Assembly: GCF_010015475.1 (NCBI RefSeq)
Contig: NZ_SSNI01000050.1
Coordinates: 1-39,192 of the forward strand
Source of the DNA: Pontibacter pamirensis
Lineage (GTDB): Bacteria; Bacteroidota; Bacteroidia; Cytophagales; Hymenobacteraceae
Direction: 5' to 3'
Length of the DNA: 39,192 nt
The notes under the pieces were generated by a model, which worked only from the letters and a program-made list of their open reading frames with translations, was not told where the DNA came from and ran no database searches. Shown here piece after piece: positions 32,074-39,192 of the stretch; the first letter of the stretch is position 1, and each line of letters begins with the position of its first letter. A program made the translations under genes and the position numbers.

Positions 32074-33153
32074 ATGTCTATGGAAAATGATTTCTCAAGC
32101 CCTGCAAGAGACATTCGGTTTCGTTCTTTATTCGAAACTACCCCTGAGCTGATTCTGTATCAGAACGAAGAGTCCACTATACTGGATGCTAACCCTGCCT
32201 TTCTCATGCTGGTCCAGGAACCAAAGGAAAACGTAATTAATCGCAACTACAATGAGTTTCTGTCTGAGGATGTTCAGCTCCTTTATGAAGAAAAACTCAA
32301 AGAAGCATTCACAGGCAAAACAGTTAGGTTTGATCTATATACCCCTCAGGGAAATTCTGATCCCCGACACTGGGATGTAGTAAAAATACCGGTGATGGAG
32401 AATGGAAAAGTGGTAGGGGTGCATATGATTGCAAGGGACATTACAGAAAAAATGCAGGCGCAGGAGGAAATATTGGAGAAAAACAAAGATTTACAGCAGT
32501 TCACCTATGTGGTCTCTCACAACCTGCGTAGCCCCTTGACCAATGCCTTGGGCTTAGTAGAAGTGCTGGAAATTTTAGACCCAGGCTCTTCTGACTTCGA
32601 ATCCACGCTGACACACTTGGGAACCAGCCTTAGACAGCTTGATCATGTTGTTCGTGATATAAACACAATTTTGTCGATACGCGATAAGGAAGGCCTTGTG
32701 CAAATTGAGTCCGTTCCGCTACTCAAAGTCGTTCAGCAAGTCGTTCAAAACTTTCAAGAAGCTCTTAGTGATTGCGGGGGAACTGTACGGGTGTCCATCC
32801 CTGAGGGTATTCAGGTATTGGGGAACAGGGCCTATCTTTACAGCATATTTTCTAACCTGCTGTCCAATGCGATAAAGTTCCGATCGGAGCAGCGGCCGTT
32901 GCAGGTAAATCTAACTGTAGCAGTAAAGGACGGTCAAAATAAGGAGATTTCATTTGCTGATAACGGCTCAGGAATTGATCTTGACAAGGCAGGCGCGGAT
33001 GTGTTCAAGCTTTACAAGCGGTTTCATCCACAACATTCCGGTCGTGGCCTGGGCTTGTATTTGGTCAAGGCTCATGTGGAGAGCCTGGGAGGCCAAATTG
33101 AAGTAAGCAGCAGGCCCAATGAAGGGACGATTTTTAAGATTTCACTACATTAA
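32074..33153 (+). CDS. PAS-domain sensor histidine kinase
   Basis: A 359-residue kinase without membrane segments. The N-terminal PAS domain (about 12-125) ends with the PAC phrase VVGVHMIARDITEKMQAQEE. The H box is FTYVVSHNLRSPLTNALGL with His149, a SHNLRSP variant common in Bacteroidota. The N box LLSNAIKFRSEQRP, G1 DNGSGIDLDKAG and G2 GRGLGLYLVKAHVE follow. The response regulator gene starts 11 bp downstream (GTG at 33165), so the two form a two-component operon. The start could be the first or the second Met (two codons apart). Confidence 0.93.
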   Translation: MSMENDFSSPARDIRFRSLFETTPELILYQNEESTILDANPAFLMLVQEPKENVINRNYNEFLSEDVQLLYEEKLKEAFTGKTVRFDLYTPQGNSDPRHWDVVKIPVMENGKVVGVHMIARDITEKMQAQEEILEKNKDLQQFTYVVSHNLRSPLTNALGLVEVLEILDPGSSDFESTLTHLGTSLRQLDHVVRDINTILSIRDKEGLVQIESVPLLKVVQQVVQNFQEALSDCGGTVRVSIPEGIQVLGNRAYLYSIFSNLLSNAIKFRSEQRPLQVNLTVAVKDGQNKEISFADNGSGIDLDKAGADVFKLYKRFHPQHSGRGLGLYLVKAHVESLGGQIEVSSRPNEGTIFKISLH

Positions 33154-33164
33154 CTCAGCTATTT

Positions 33165-33560
33165 GTGGATTTTGTACTAATTGATGATGAGCCAATTACT
33201 TTGTTTTTATACAAAAAGCTTTTCCAACTTGAAGGTCTTTCCGACAAAGTGATTGCCTTTGATGATCCTGAGGAGGCCCTGGAGTTTCTCCAACAGCAAA
33301 TATCTTCCGGCCAGGTGCCCCAAGTCATTTTCCTGGATTTGAATATGCCTAGAATCTCAGGATGGGACCTTTTAGGGACTCTCGAACCATATAAAGAACA
33401 ACTACAAGCAAAATGCCTCATTTACCTGTTAACCTCTTCGCTGGCCCCTTCAGACATAGCGCGGGCAAAGGAGCATCCACTGGTGACAGAACTAATTCAA
33501 AAACCCCTTGAGAGGCATATTATACATAAAGTTCAGAAAAATATGAGGGGAAGCCGCTGA
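33165..33560 (+). CDS. Single-domain response regulator (CheY-like)
   Basis: A 131-residue receiver domain with GTG start. The acidic pocket is in VLIDDEP (Asp7, Asp8), the phosphoacceptor in VIFLDLNMPRISGWD (Asp58), the Thr in LLTSS (Thr90) and the Lys in IQKPL (Lys113). No output domain is fused, so it signals through protein contacts or a phosphorelay. Its cognate kinase is almost surely the PAS kinase immediately upstream. A broken relative lies 350 bp downstream. Confidence 0.92.
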   Translation: MDFVLIDDEPITLFLYKKLFQLEGLSDKVIAFDDPEEALEFLQQQISSGQVPQVIFLDLNMPRISGWDLLGTLEPYKEQLQAKCLIYLLTSSLAPSDIARAKEHPLVTELIQKPLERHIIHKVQKNMRGSR

Positions 33561-33589
33561 GAACACCAGTTAGTTCAGGTTCTGTGGTA

Positions 33590-33815
33590 AATAAGAAATA
33601 TTTACAATTTTTACACATGCAATTTTCTCGTCTGGTTCCTTCGGGTTGGTGATGTGCCGCGAGAGATATATCAGTTTCGGAAGGGCCATGTATGAGCTGC
33701 CCCCTTCGTCTTGCTCACCTTCCTGACCTGGCGGTGAAAGCTCTCGATGGCGTTGATGAACACCATTTCATGCCCACCCTTCGCTATCGCTTCAGGCTTC
33801 GCATGCAAGCGGCCG
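33590..33815 (-). pseudogene. C-terminal remnant of an IS256/Mutator transposase
   Basis: The minus strand reads AIAKGGHEMVFINAIESFHR and QVRKVSKTKG, then after a frame change MALPKLIYLSRHITNPKEP. This is the conserved end of IS256-family transposases (NAIE-x-x-x-RQ-x-RKV-x-KTKG, then AL-x-KL-x-YL). The N-terminal and catalytic parts are missing. The plus-strand open frame covering the same DNA is a shadow. Confidence 0.8.
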
Positions 33816-33905
33816 TTACAGACGTTCCAGTTGAACATAAGTGTCGTTATATAACAAAAAAACTCCCTATCGTGGAGAACTTTTTATCTACATGATTTCT
33901 ATATA

Positions 33906-34147
33906 TCAAGGGAGGCGGAAGACCTTATTTTGCTGGATATTCAAATGCGGGAAATGAATGGGTTTGAGTTTTTATAAATCTACAAAACTTAGATCCAAAA
34001 CATAAAGCAAAGCATGTATTTGGGTTGGCTTCCTCAGCCAGTTTCTACGATTTGGTGAAAATAAATGCTTATGTCGATACTACCGATCATATATATAAAC
34101 CCTTTACAACCATGGATTACATTGCATTAGTAAAAAAGTATTTTTAG
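33906..34147 (+). pseudogene. Broken response regulator receiver domain
   Basis: Translation gives LILLDIQMREMNGFEF with the phosphoacceptor Asp. After a one-base frame change at about 33970-33980 (T-rich run) it continues NLQNLDPKHKAKHVFGLASS, VKINAYVDTTDHIYKPFTTM and DYIALVKKYF before the stop. The N-terminal 45 residues with the acidic pocket are absent, apparently lost at the junction with the IS256 remnant. It is not a copy of the intact regulator at 33165, as the sequences differ widely. Confidence 0.8.
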
Positions 34148-34534
34148 TTGTAAGTCAGTCTTTTGCATTATTTTAGTCAATAGCCAAATCATACTGGCAA
34201 GGAGTTTAATAGCCAAGTACTGAATGCCTCCTTTTCCGGTTGTGCCTAAGGTATATTCAAACACAGGCGCATCACACGCTTCTGTTTCACTTAAGTTAAG
34301 AACCAAGTATGGGGCGTCCCGTAAACACTTCAGTAGAAGCAGGAACAACCTCTTCTAAAACGCCGCTCCAACTGCCTGACATGTCCCACATCCCCTTTAA
34401 GAGGCAGAAACTACACATTTATATTTTAAGTTTTCGCGCGTGCAACCTCTAAAATCTCAGTACCTCTCCGTATTACTGCTTCTCGCTCCCCTTCGAGGCT
34501 CTACAAGAACTTTATTAACCTAAATTCTATATCT

Positions 34535-35704
34535 ATGAAACACAACTTATCTCAAATGAGGAAGGAAACGCTGTGTGCCAGCACCCTTCTTAAACTATCC
34601 GCAAGGGGCGCCAAGGAGTTTTCGGTGCTGTTCATGGCTCTTTTCTTGTTCAGCTGTGAGTACATTGAAGATGTGCTGCCGGACAAGGACCCCGTAGACA
34701 GAGCCGACAAGATTCAACCCAAGGGTCCGCAGCCAGAGTGGGCCCCGGACATAGACCCGCAGATGCTGGCCGTGATTGAGCAGTTTCAGAGCTACAACGT
34801 GGTGCCTTACCCGATGCTAACGGCAGAACAGGCGCGGGAGGAGCCAACCTTCCACGATGCACTGGTAGACCTGCTGCGGGAGAATGACATCAGCCCGGAG
34901 CCCGCCAATGTAGCGATCAACCACATGACGATACCAAACGGAACCGGCAATGAACTGCTGGTGCGGACTTACACGCCACGCACTGGCACTTCCCCCTACC
35001 CTGTCATTGTTTATTACCATGGCGGAGGCTGGGTGATCACCAACCTAGACACCTACGAGGCATCCGCCAGCGAACTGGCAGAGAAATCCGGTGCCATCGT
35101 GATGTCGGTTGCTTACCGCCAGGCCCCTGAGCACATGTTCCCGGCGGCGCATGAAGATGCCTTTGCCGCTTACCAGTGGGCACGCGAGCATGCATCTGAA
35201 ATAAACGGTAACCCTGAGATGGTAGCCACTGCCGGCGAAAGCGCAGGTGGCAACTTAGCTGTAGCGGTAGCGCTGATGGCAAAAGAGCGGAATGTGCAGC
35301 TACCGGAGCATATTGTGTCTATTTACCCAATAGCAGACGGAGACATTGAGTCGCCTACCTACGAGTTGTATGAGAATGCGCTGTTCCTGAACAAGGCCCT
35401 TATGCGCTGGTTCTTTAACCTGTACGTTCCGGATTGGCAGACAGAAGAACGTCCGCTGATTTCACTCGTAAATGCTGACTTGAGTGGCTTGCCACCGACA
35501 ACCATCATCAACGCCGAAATTGACCCCCTCCGCTACGAAGGAGGCGTCCTGGCAGAGCGGCTGGCAGCAGCAGGCGTACCAGTGGAACGCCGGGTTTATG
35601 AAGGGGTAACGCACGAGTTCTTCGGCATGAACGCACTGCTGGAGGAGGCCGTGGCGGCGCAGAAGTTTGCCGCCATGCGACTGAAAGAGGCCTTCAAGGA
35701 GTAA
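34535..35704 (+). CDS. Alpha/beta hydrolase, HSL-type esterase, lipoprotein
   Basis: A 389-residue esterase/lipase of the hormone-sensitive lipase-like (acetyl esterase) family. The oxyanion-hole motif is VIVYYHGGGWVITN (about 160-172). The nucleophile is in ATAGESAGGNLAVA (Ser at about 235), the acid in INAEIDPLR (Asp at about 330) and the base in GVTHEFFGM (His at about 359). The N-terminus has a hydrophobic stretch ending LFLFSC, a lipobox, so the enzyme is probably membrane-anchored and faces the periplasm or outside. The first 25 residues before the hydrophobic core are longer than usual for a signal peptide. It is monocistronic and followed by a very long hairpin. Confidence 0.9.
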   Translation: MKHNLSQMRKETLCASTLLKLSARGAKEFSVLFMALFLFSCEYIEDVLPDKDPVDRADKIQPKGPQPEWAPDIDPQMLAVIEQFQSYNVVPYPMLTAEQAREEPTFHDALVDLLRENDISPEPANVAINHMTIPNGTGNELLVRTYTPRTGTSPYPVIVYYHGGGWVITNLDTYEASASELAEKSGAIVMSVAYRQAPEHMFPAAHEDAFAAYQWAREHASEINGNPEMVATAGESAGGNLAVAVALMAKERNVQLPEHIVSIYPIADGDIESPTYELYENALFLNKALMRWFFNLYVPDWQTEERPLISLVNADLSGLPPTTIINAEIDPLRYEGGVLAERLAAAGVPVERRVYEGVTHEFFGMNALLEEAVAAQKFAAMRLKEAFKE

Positions 35705-35729
35705 GGCTCAGTTGAGCAGGGAGCGCAGC

Positions 35730-35811
35730 AAATGACTGCTCCTCCTAAACAGCGATAGCTGCTTTACCAAAAGGTAGAGTAGCTATCGCTGTTTAGGAGG
35801 AGCAGTCATTT
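35730..35811. repeat. Long near-perfect hairpin after the esterase gene
   Basis: A 31-bp perfect inverted repeat (35730-35760 and 35781-35811; arm starts AAATGACTGCTCCTCC and ends GCGATAGCT) is extended by eight more pairs (two wobbles) to a stem of about 39 bp with an AAAA loop. It starts 25 bp after the esterase stop. There is no T tract. It is far longer than a normal terminator and resembles a palindromic miniature element or a structured RNA. The minus-strand frame of the sigma factor remnant runs into it. Confidence 0.85.
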
Positions 35812-35824
35812 CATGTCCCTTCTC

Positions 35825-36045
35825 AGGCCGGGTTGATAAGTAAACACGGACGAGACTGAAGAGGATTCTGAGTTGCAGGATCGCCTTTCGTGCCCTTGTC
35901 TTCACAGTTCCCAGTGGGAGGCTTAGTTTCTCAGCTGCCTCTTCCGGTAGTGGAGCGAGCGCACAGCGTCAAAGCCGCACGGCAGCGATGTTCAGGACCA
36001 GGCGAAGAGCCTGCCCTTGAAGCTGTCATAGCTTTACATCGAGAC
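35825..36045 (-). pseudogene. Remnant of an ECF sigma factor
   Basis: The minus strand encodes YDSFKGRLFAW and, after a frame change, LNIA, which is region 2 of Bacteroidota ECF sigma factors. It then jumps to EEAAEKLSLPLGTVKTRARK followed by AILQLR, which is the region 4 helix-turn-helix. About 60-70 residues between the two are missing and the reading frame changes, so the gene is dead. Its 3' end enters the long hairpin at 35730-35811. The adjacent DNA to 36248 holds nothing else I recognise. Confidence 0.8.
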
Positions 36046-36248
36046 TTATATCTACATAAACCACTCCTATATCATGTTTTTAGCTATTTGCTGGCTTCTG
36101 ACGACATGCCTATCCTCACCCATTAGGGCAGGCGCGTAACTATCGTATAGCTCCGAGACTGCCGCCTCTCCAGTTCTTGCTCCCACATTCGGTTTGTCTG
36201 GTACAAAAGCTAAAGGCAGAAGTCGCTGTTCTTTTATCTTGCTCCTGC

Positions 36249-37385
36249 TTACTCCTGTGGTGCAAGCGTGACTTTGAAAATGTTAAACTCCATGTTGCTT
36301 ATATCGCCTGTAGCTGCCGCTAATTTAGACGTGGTAAAGTAGAGCATGTTATCTGGGCCAATGGTAAAAGTGTCTGCCCATTGGATGCGCGGGTCCTGCA
36401 CGAGTGTTTTTATCTCACCAGAAGGTGTGCGGTACACCACAGCGCCCCGCTCCAGGTCAGCCATATATAGGTTCCCCCGCTCATCAAAGATCATCCCATC
36501 GGGCGCTGGTGTGTTACCAAGACTTTGTACCTGTTCGGTTAAAGCTTCTTCCCCCAAACTGCTATCAGCCAAGGCCTCCGTCGGTACACGGTACAAGGTG
36601 TAACCGGTTAGGGCGTGGTAGTACAGACTATCATTATCAGGCGAGAGGGCGATACCGTCGGAATGGATCTGGGGCTGCTTTCCCTGGCGTAGCCATTTCT
36701 CCCCGTTTATGTTCAGGAATACGTTCTCTGCTTTCGTCGAAGTATGCTTATCGAGCAGGCGCCGGGCTTGTCCTGTTTCAGTATCCAGCACCACAATGGC
36801 TCCCAGGCCTGAGTCCGTGATGTAAACTTCCCCCCTTTCCTCATCTATCCGCAGGTCGTTGAGGTAAGACTCCTCCGGGGCAATGGTTCTGTCAAACTCC
36901 CAGGTGTTTTTCAGGGTGTTGGTTGCCAGATCAAACTCGTACAGCTTTGCATTCCCCACTACACCCTTCATCATAGGAGAGGCCGGGTCCAGCACGTAGA
37001 GTGATCCCTGGTGCGCCACCACCGATTGCACGCTGGTAAACTGATTAGGCTGTGGCTGACCGTTCCAGCTGTTCCAGGCTTCGTTCGGGTAAGGCCGATG
37101 AGAGCCGTCGGGCATCACCTCTACCACTGAAAAAGGCACTCCTTCGCGCCATCTTGGGAAATTGGAGAAGATGCGTCCTTCTTCCGTTACCGTTACCCCT
37201 GTTACCTGATTGCCCCTGAAGGTGGCTACCTCTGTAAGCTGGGCGTCTGCTGGCTTTGCTGCTGTGTTTTCTTCCGATATACCTGCTGCTGTAGTGGCAG
37301 TCTCTATGGTCGCCTCTGACTTCGGTTGTGAACAAGCAGTTACCAGAAGCATGCCTGCAACAGGCACTATAAGTAATTTTTTCAT
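36249..37385 (-). CDS. Yellow/major-royal-jelly-like lipoprotein (SMP-30-type beta-propeller)
   Basis: A 378-residue lipoprotein with signal MKKLLIVPVAGMLLVTAC (Cys18 in the lipobox TAC). The mature part is a six-bladed propeller of the yellow/MRJP (L-dopachrome tautomerase-related) family. The signature phrases are GRIFSNFPRWREGVPFSVVE, SLYVLDPASPMMKG, DLRIDEERGEVYITDSG, HSDGIALSPDNDSLYYHALT and FTIGPDNMLYFTTSKL. In bacteria the activity of this family is mostly undefined; relatives include lactonases and sugar-acid binding proteins. The 230 bp region after it toward 36249 is otherwise empty. Upstream is a miniature element. Confidence 0.9.
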   Translation of the reverse strand: MKKLLIVPVAGMLLVTACSQPKSEATIETATTAAGISEENTAAKPADAQLTEVATFRGNQVTGVTVTEEGRIFSNFPRWREGVPFSVVEVMPDGSHRPYPNEAWNSWNGQPQPNQFTSVQSVVAHQGSLYVLDPASPMMKGVVGNAKLYEFDLATNTLKNTWEFDRTIAPEESYLNDLRIDEERGEVYITDSGLGAIVVLDTETGQARRLLDKHTSTKAENVFLNINGEKWLRQGKQPQIHSDGIALSPDNDSLYYHALTGYTLYRVPTEALADSSLGEEALTEQVQSLGNTPAPDGMIFDERGNLYMADLERGAVVYRTPSGEIKTLVQDPRIQWADTFTIGPDNMLYFTTSKLAAATGDISNMEFNIFKVTLAPQE

Positions 37386-37592
37386 GATGTATGTTTCTCT
37401 CTCTTCGTGTTGAAATGCTGTCCTCTCTTGCTAATTCGGGTGCTTAAGACAAGTGAGAGGGTAATGCAACATTTAATTCTAAACGATGCTGTTCCTTTAG
37501 TTGACTAAGCTACATACAGGCGAAGTGACGGAAGTGTTTTTGGTTTTTTCCCTCTGTCTTTTTAAAAACTTCCTCTGCCATCTACCATGGGG

Positions 37593-37777
37593 TGTCGTGA
37601 CCTGAAACAGGTTGACATTATGCCGACCAGGATAAAAGGGAAAGAATTAAGGCAAAGCGATGCTGCGGATGTATTTTTCCCGAATCAACAAAGGTAAATG
37701 AGGGCAGGCATTATGTGTGACTTGTAAGCTTGAGGAAAAAGTTAGCATCGAGAACTGTCAATCTTTTCAGGTCGACA
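37593..37777. mobile_element. IS3-derived miniature element (MITE-like)
   Basis: A 185-bp segment with ends TGTCGTGACCTGAAACAGGT on the left and, read inward, TGTCGACCTGAAAAGATTGA on the right. These parallel the IS3 element at 26705 (TGTCTTGTCCTGCTATAGGT). Inner sequences also match that element's ends: GGAAAGAA-TTAAG near the left (compare 26750-26762) and AAGCTTGAGGAA near the right (compare 28138-28150). All of orfA and orfB are missing. It is either a deletion derivative of a related IS or a mobilisable miniature element. A clear target duplication is not seen. Confidence 0.75.
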
Positions 37778-37929
37778 CAGGGTATTTTACCATAAATAAC
37801 CCTCTTTAAGAGAAGCCAGCTGGAAAGCACGTCCTAAAGTAGTAGTTTCTTTATGAGGCAAAATAAAAACGAAGTCTCTGATAACAATGCAGATACCTGT
37901 AGCGTTTGATATACACCAAAGAATGGTTG

Positions 37930-37970
37930 AAAAGGAATGTACCCATAGTGCATTCCTTTTTGCTTTTATT
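37930..37970 (+). terminator. Intrinsic terminator-like hairpin
   Basis: AAAAGGAATG pairs with CATTCCTTTT across an 11-nt loop and is followed by TGCTTTTATT. No coding sequence is recognised upstream of it. In the gap 37386-38381 I see only this hairpin, the miniature element and the hairpin at 38271. Confidence 0.6.
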
Positions 37971-38270
37971 AGGTGCTGCTACATGAAAAGAGGAGCTCTT
38001 CTAGAGAGAACCGATGGTGAATGGACGTCGTGCAAAGAAATCCAAACAATACCCCTCTCTTTGCTTTCATAAATCTTCTAATTTTATTCTCCATAGTGGT
38101 TGGTTATGAGTTACATGCTCAAAGTTCTGCTCTACGAACGTGAGTAGCAGCGACTAAGGCAACTTGTAAAAATTATACCTTTCTCTATCTCATAACTACT
38201 GTTATGTTAAACAGGTGGCGTGTTACAACGATTAGTACAAAAACCAACCTATAAGCCAGATTATGTTCAA

Positions 38271-38318
38271 GATAAAAGGCAAAAGCAAGGTTGACTTACC
38301 TTGCTTTTGCCTTTTATC
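38271..38318. terminator. Bidirectional terminator, 21-bp stem
   Basis: GATAAAAGGCAAAAGCAAGGT pairs perfectly with ACCTTGCTTTTGCCTTTTATC around a 6-nt loop, 64 bp beyond the 3' end of the dehydrogenase gene. The stem core is shared with the hairpin at 18117-18158. Confidence 0.8.
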
Positions 38319-38381
38319 ACCTTCTGTTCAAGCTAAGCCACTGGTTTAGCCTTTACCAGTATCAAAGAGTGACTAAGCTAT

Positions 38382-39192
38382 TTATTTCGTTTTTGTTACT
38401 CTCCAGACCATGCCTGTTCCCCTGTCAAAATCTATCGGGAAATGCCCCTCCGCTATGCGCTTCAGGCTTGTTCTGTGCGAGCCAAAGTCAACGATGTACA
38501 TGGCCCCGTCAGGCCCGAACTTCACATCGTACGGCCTTTCGATTCCCTCCCCCAGCCGGCCCTGCTGGGAACCGGGACCAGACTTCTCGTTCTGAATAAA
38601 AGCGTGCACAGTGTGCTCTCCGCTGCCGCTGGTCTTCATCCGGACAATGCGGTTGCCTGCGAACTTGTCTCTCAAGGGGTTGGTGATCCACTGGAAGTCC
38701 CCGTACTCCGGCACGAAGAGGTGGTCGGCATACTCCCCCCAGCCCTCAGGCGCAACATCAGGCTTTGAGGGGGAAGCGTTCACTTCATGCAAGCCAAGAA
38801 TCAGCGATGTGTCTGGCTGCTCCAACCCGCTTGCCTTATGGTCAATGAGAAAATGCAGTTCCTTTGCAACTCTTTCCCTGCCTTTATAGGTAGGCGGGAT
38901 GGCGGAGCTGTTGGGCTTGAACCTGGCATCGGTAACAGGGGAAAAATTAGCCGCAAAGTCAGGCCAGCCGTACCAGGCGCCTTCTCTCACCCGGTAGGTG
39001 CCGTCGTGGTAGTCGTTGATGGGCCTGCCGGCGGCATTGTCATAACCATTTACCGCGATAAACATCTCATTGTCCCTGTTCCATGCGATTCCTATGGCAT
39101 TGCGGAAGCCCCAGGCATAGGGCTGCACTGTCGCCTCTGCATTCTCCGGGTCGAACACCAGGATGGTGCCTCCCGCTTTTCTGCTGCCCTTG
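38382..39192 (-). CDS. PQQ-dependent sugar/sorbosone dehydrogenase-like protein, 3' part
   Basis: The C-terminal part (about 269 residues) of a glucose/sorbosone dehydrogenase-type beta-propeller. The frame is open to the window edge, continuing upstream of the first Met (KGSRKAGGTILVFDPENAEA), so the gene is cut by the window. Family phrases are QPYAWGFRNAIGIAWNRDNE, VREGAWYGWPDFAANFSPV and YDVKFGPDGAMYIVDFGSHR. Full-length members are periplasmic quinoproteins oxidising sugars, often with a signal peptide or cytochrome domain that would lie outside. It ends RGTGMVWRVTKTK just before a strong bidirectional terminator. Confidence 0.9.
   Translation of the reverse strand, partial: KGSRKAGGTILVFDPENAEATVQPYAWGFRNAIGIAWNRDNEMFIAVNGYDNAAGRPINDYHDGTYRVREGAWYGWPDFAANFSPVTDARFKPNSSAIPPTYKGRERVAKELHFLIDHKASGLEQPDTSLILGLHEVNASPSKPDVAPEGWGEYADHLFVPEYGDFQWITNPLRDKFAGNRIVRMKTSGSGEHTVHAFIQNEKSGPGSQQGRLGEGIERPYDVKFGPDGAMYIVDFGSHRTSLKRIAEGHFPIDFDRGTGMVWRVTKTK

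Noticed and set aside
34127..34348. 73-residue minus-strand frame before the esterase
   Set aside because: It could continue into another frame upstream, suggesting a broken gene, but neither part matches anything I recognise, so I did not list it.
37887..38072. 61-residue plus-strand frame
   Set aside because: It runs straight through a terminator-like hairpin and has no family features.
1..39192. Window as a complete circular plasmid
   Set aside because: The dehydrogenase frame at the right end does not clearly continue into the left end, so circularity of exactly this length is not supported; the replicon is probably larger or cut here.

Overview
The window looks like part of an accessory replicon, most likely a plasmid or plasmid-derived island, from a Bacteroidota bacterium of the Cytophagales/Hymenobacteraceae type (Pontibacter-like). 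This is a judgement from protein style: PAS/GAF histidine kinases with SHDLKSP-type H boxes, lipoproteins with a Cys right after the signal peptide, a PorT-like beta-barrel protein, a royal-jelly/yellow-type lipoprotein, a sorbosone-dehydrogenase-like protein, and few recognisable Shine-Dalgarno sequences. No rRNA or tRNA gene was recognised.

Layout. 0.4-4.3 kb: a PAS histidine kinase and a RecD2-like helicase, both on the minus strand. 4.5-7.6 kb: a replication and partition module with a Rep_3 initiator, five 21-22-bp iterons, ParA, a small ribbon-helix-helix partner and several TACATAATTATGTA-like palindromes. 7.7-9.8 kb: a GIY-YIG protein, two small unknown genes and a secreted DRGH nuclease lipoprotein. 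9.8-10.9 kb: non-coding DNA with a symmetric array of TTTCGACC sites. 10.9-18 kb: a defence-like island with a RES/Xre toxin-antitoxin pair, an OLD-type ATPase-TOPRIM nuclease, an overlapping NUDIX / MazG-like / MrcB_N-HNH operon and a HEPN protein. 18.3-22.1 kb: a lipoprotein, an outer-membrane beta-barrel protein and a PAS-LuxR regulator.

22-32 kb is a repeat-rich, mobile-element-built region. It holds a serine resolvase convergent with a small unknown gene, a degraded inverted copy of that pair, an IS3-family element (3-bp target duplication), an ISAs1-family element (10-bp target duplication, transposase frameshifted at A7), and dispersed repeats carrying roughly 10-bp-phased GTTGC motifs and GTCCCGGAAAACGTG ends. 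A GAF histidine kinase lies between the resolvase and the IS3 element. 32-39 kb holds a histidine kinase/response regulator pair, remnants of an IS256 transposase, a response regulator and an ECF sigma factor, an esterase lipoprotein followed by a 39-bp-stem hairpin, a yellow/MRJP-like lipoprotein, a 185-bp IS3-derived miniature element and the 3' part of a sorbosone dehydrogenase-like gene that runs off the window.

The most promising candidate system is the NUDIX / MazG-like / MrcB_N-HNH operon. Two nucleotide-pool cleaning enzymes are translationally coupled to a nuclease whose N-terminal domain belongs to a family linked to modified-DNA restriction. Second are the resolvase-associated small gene family (three copies) with its bracketing inverted repeats, and the symmetric TTTCGACC array.
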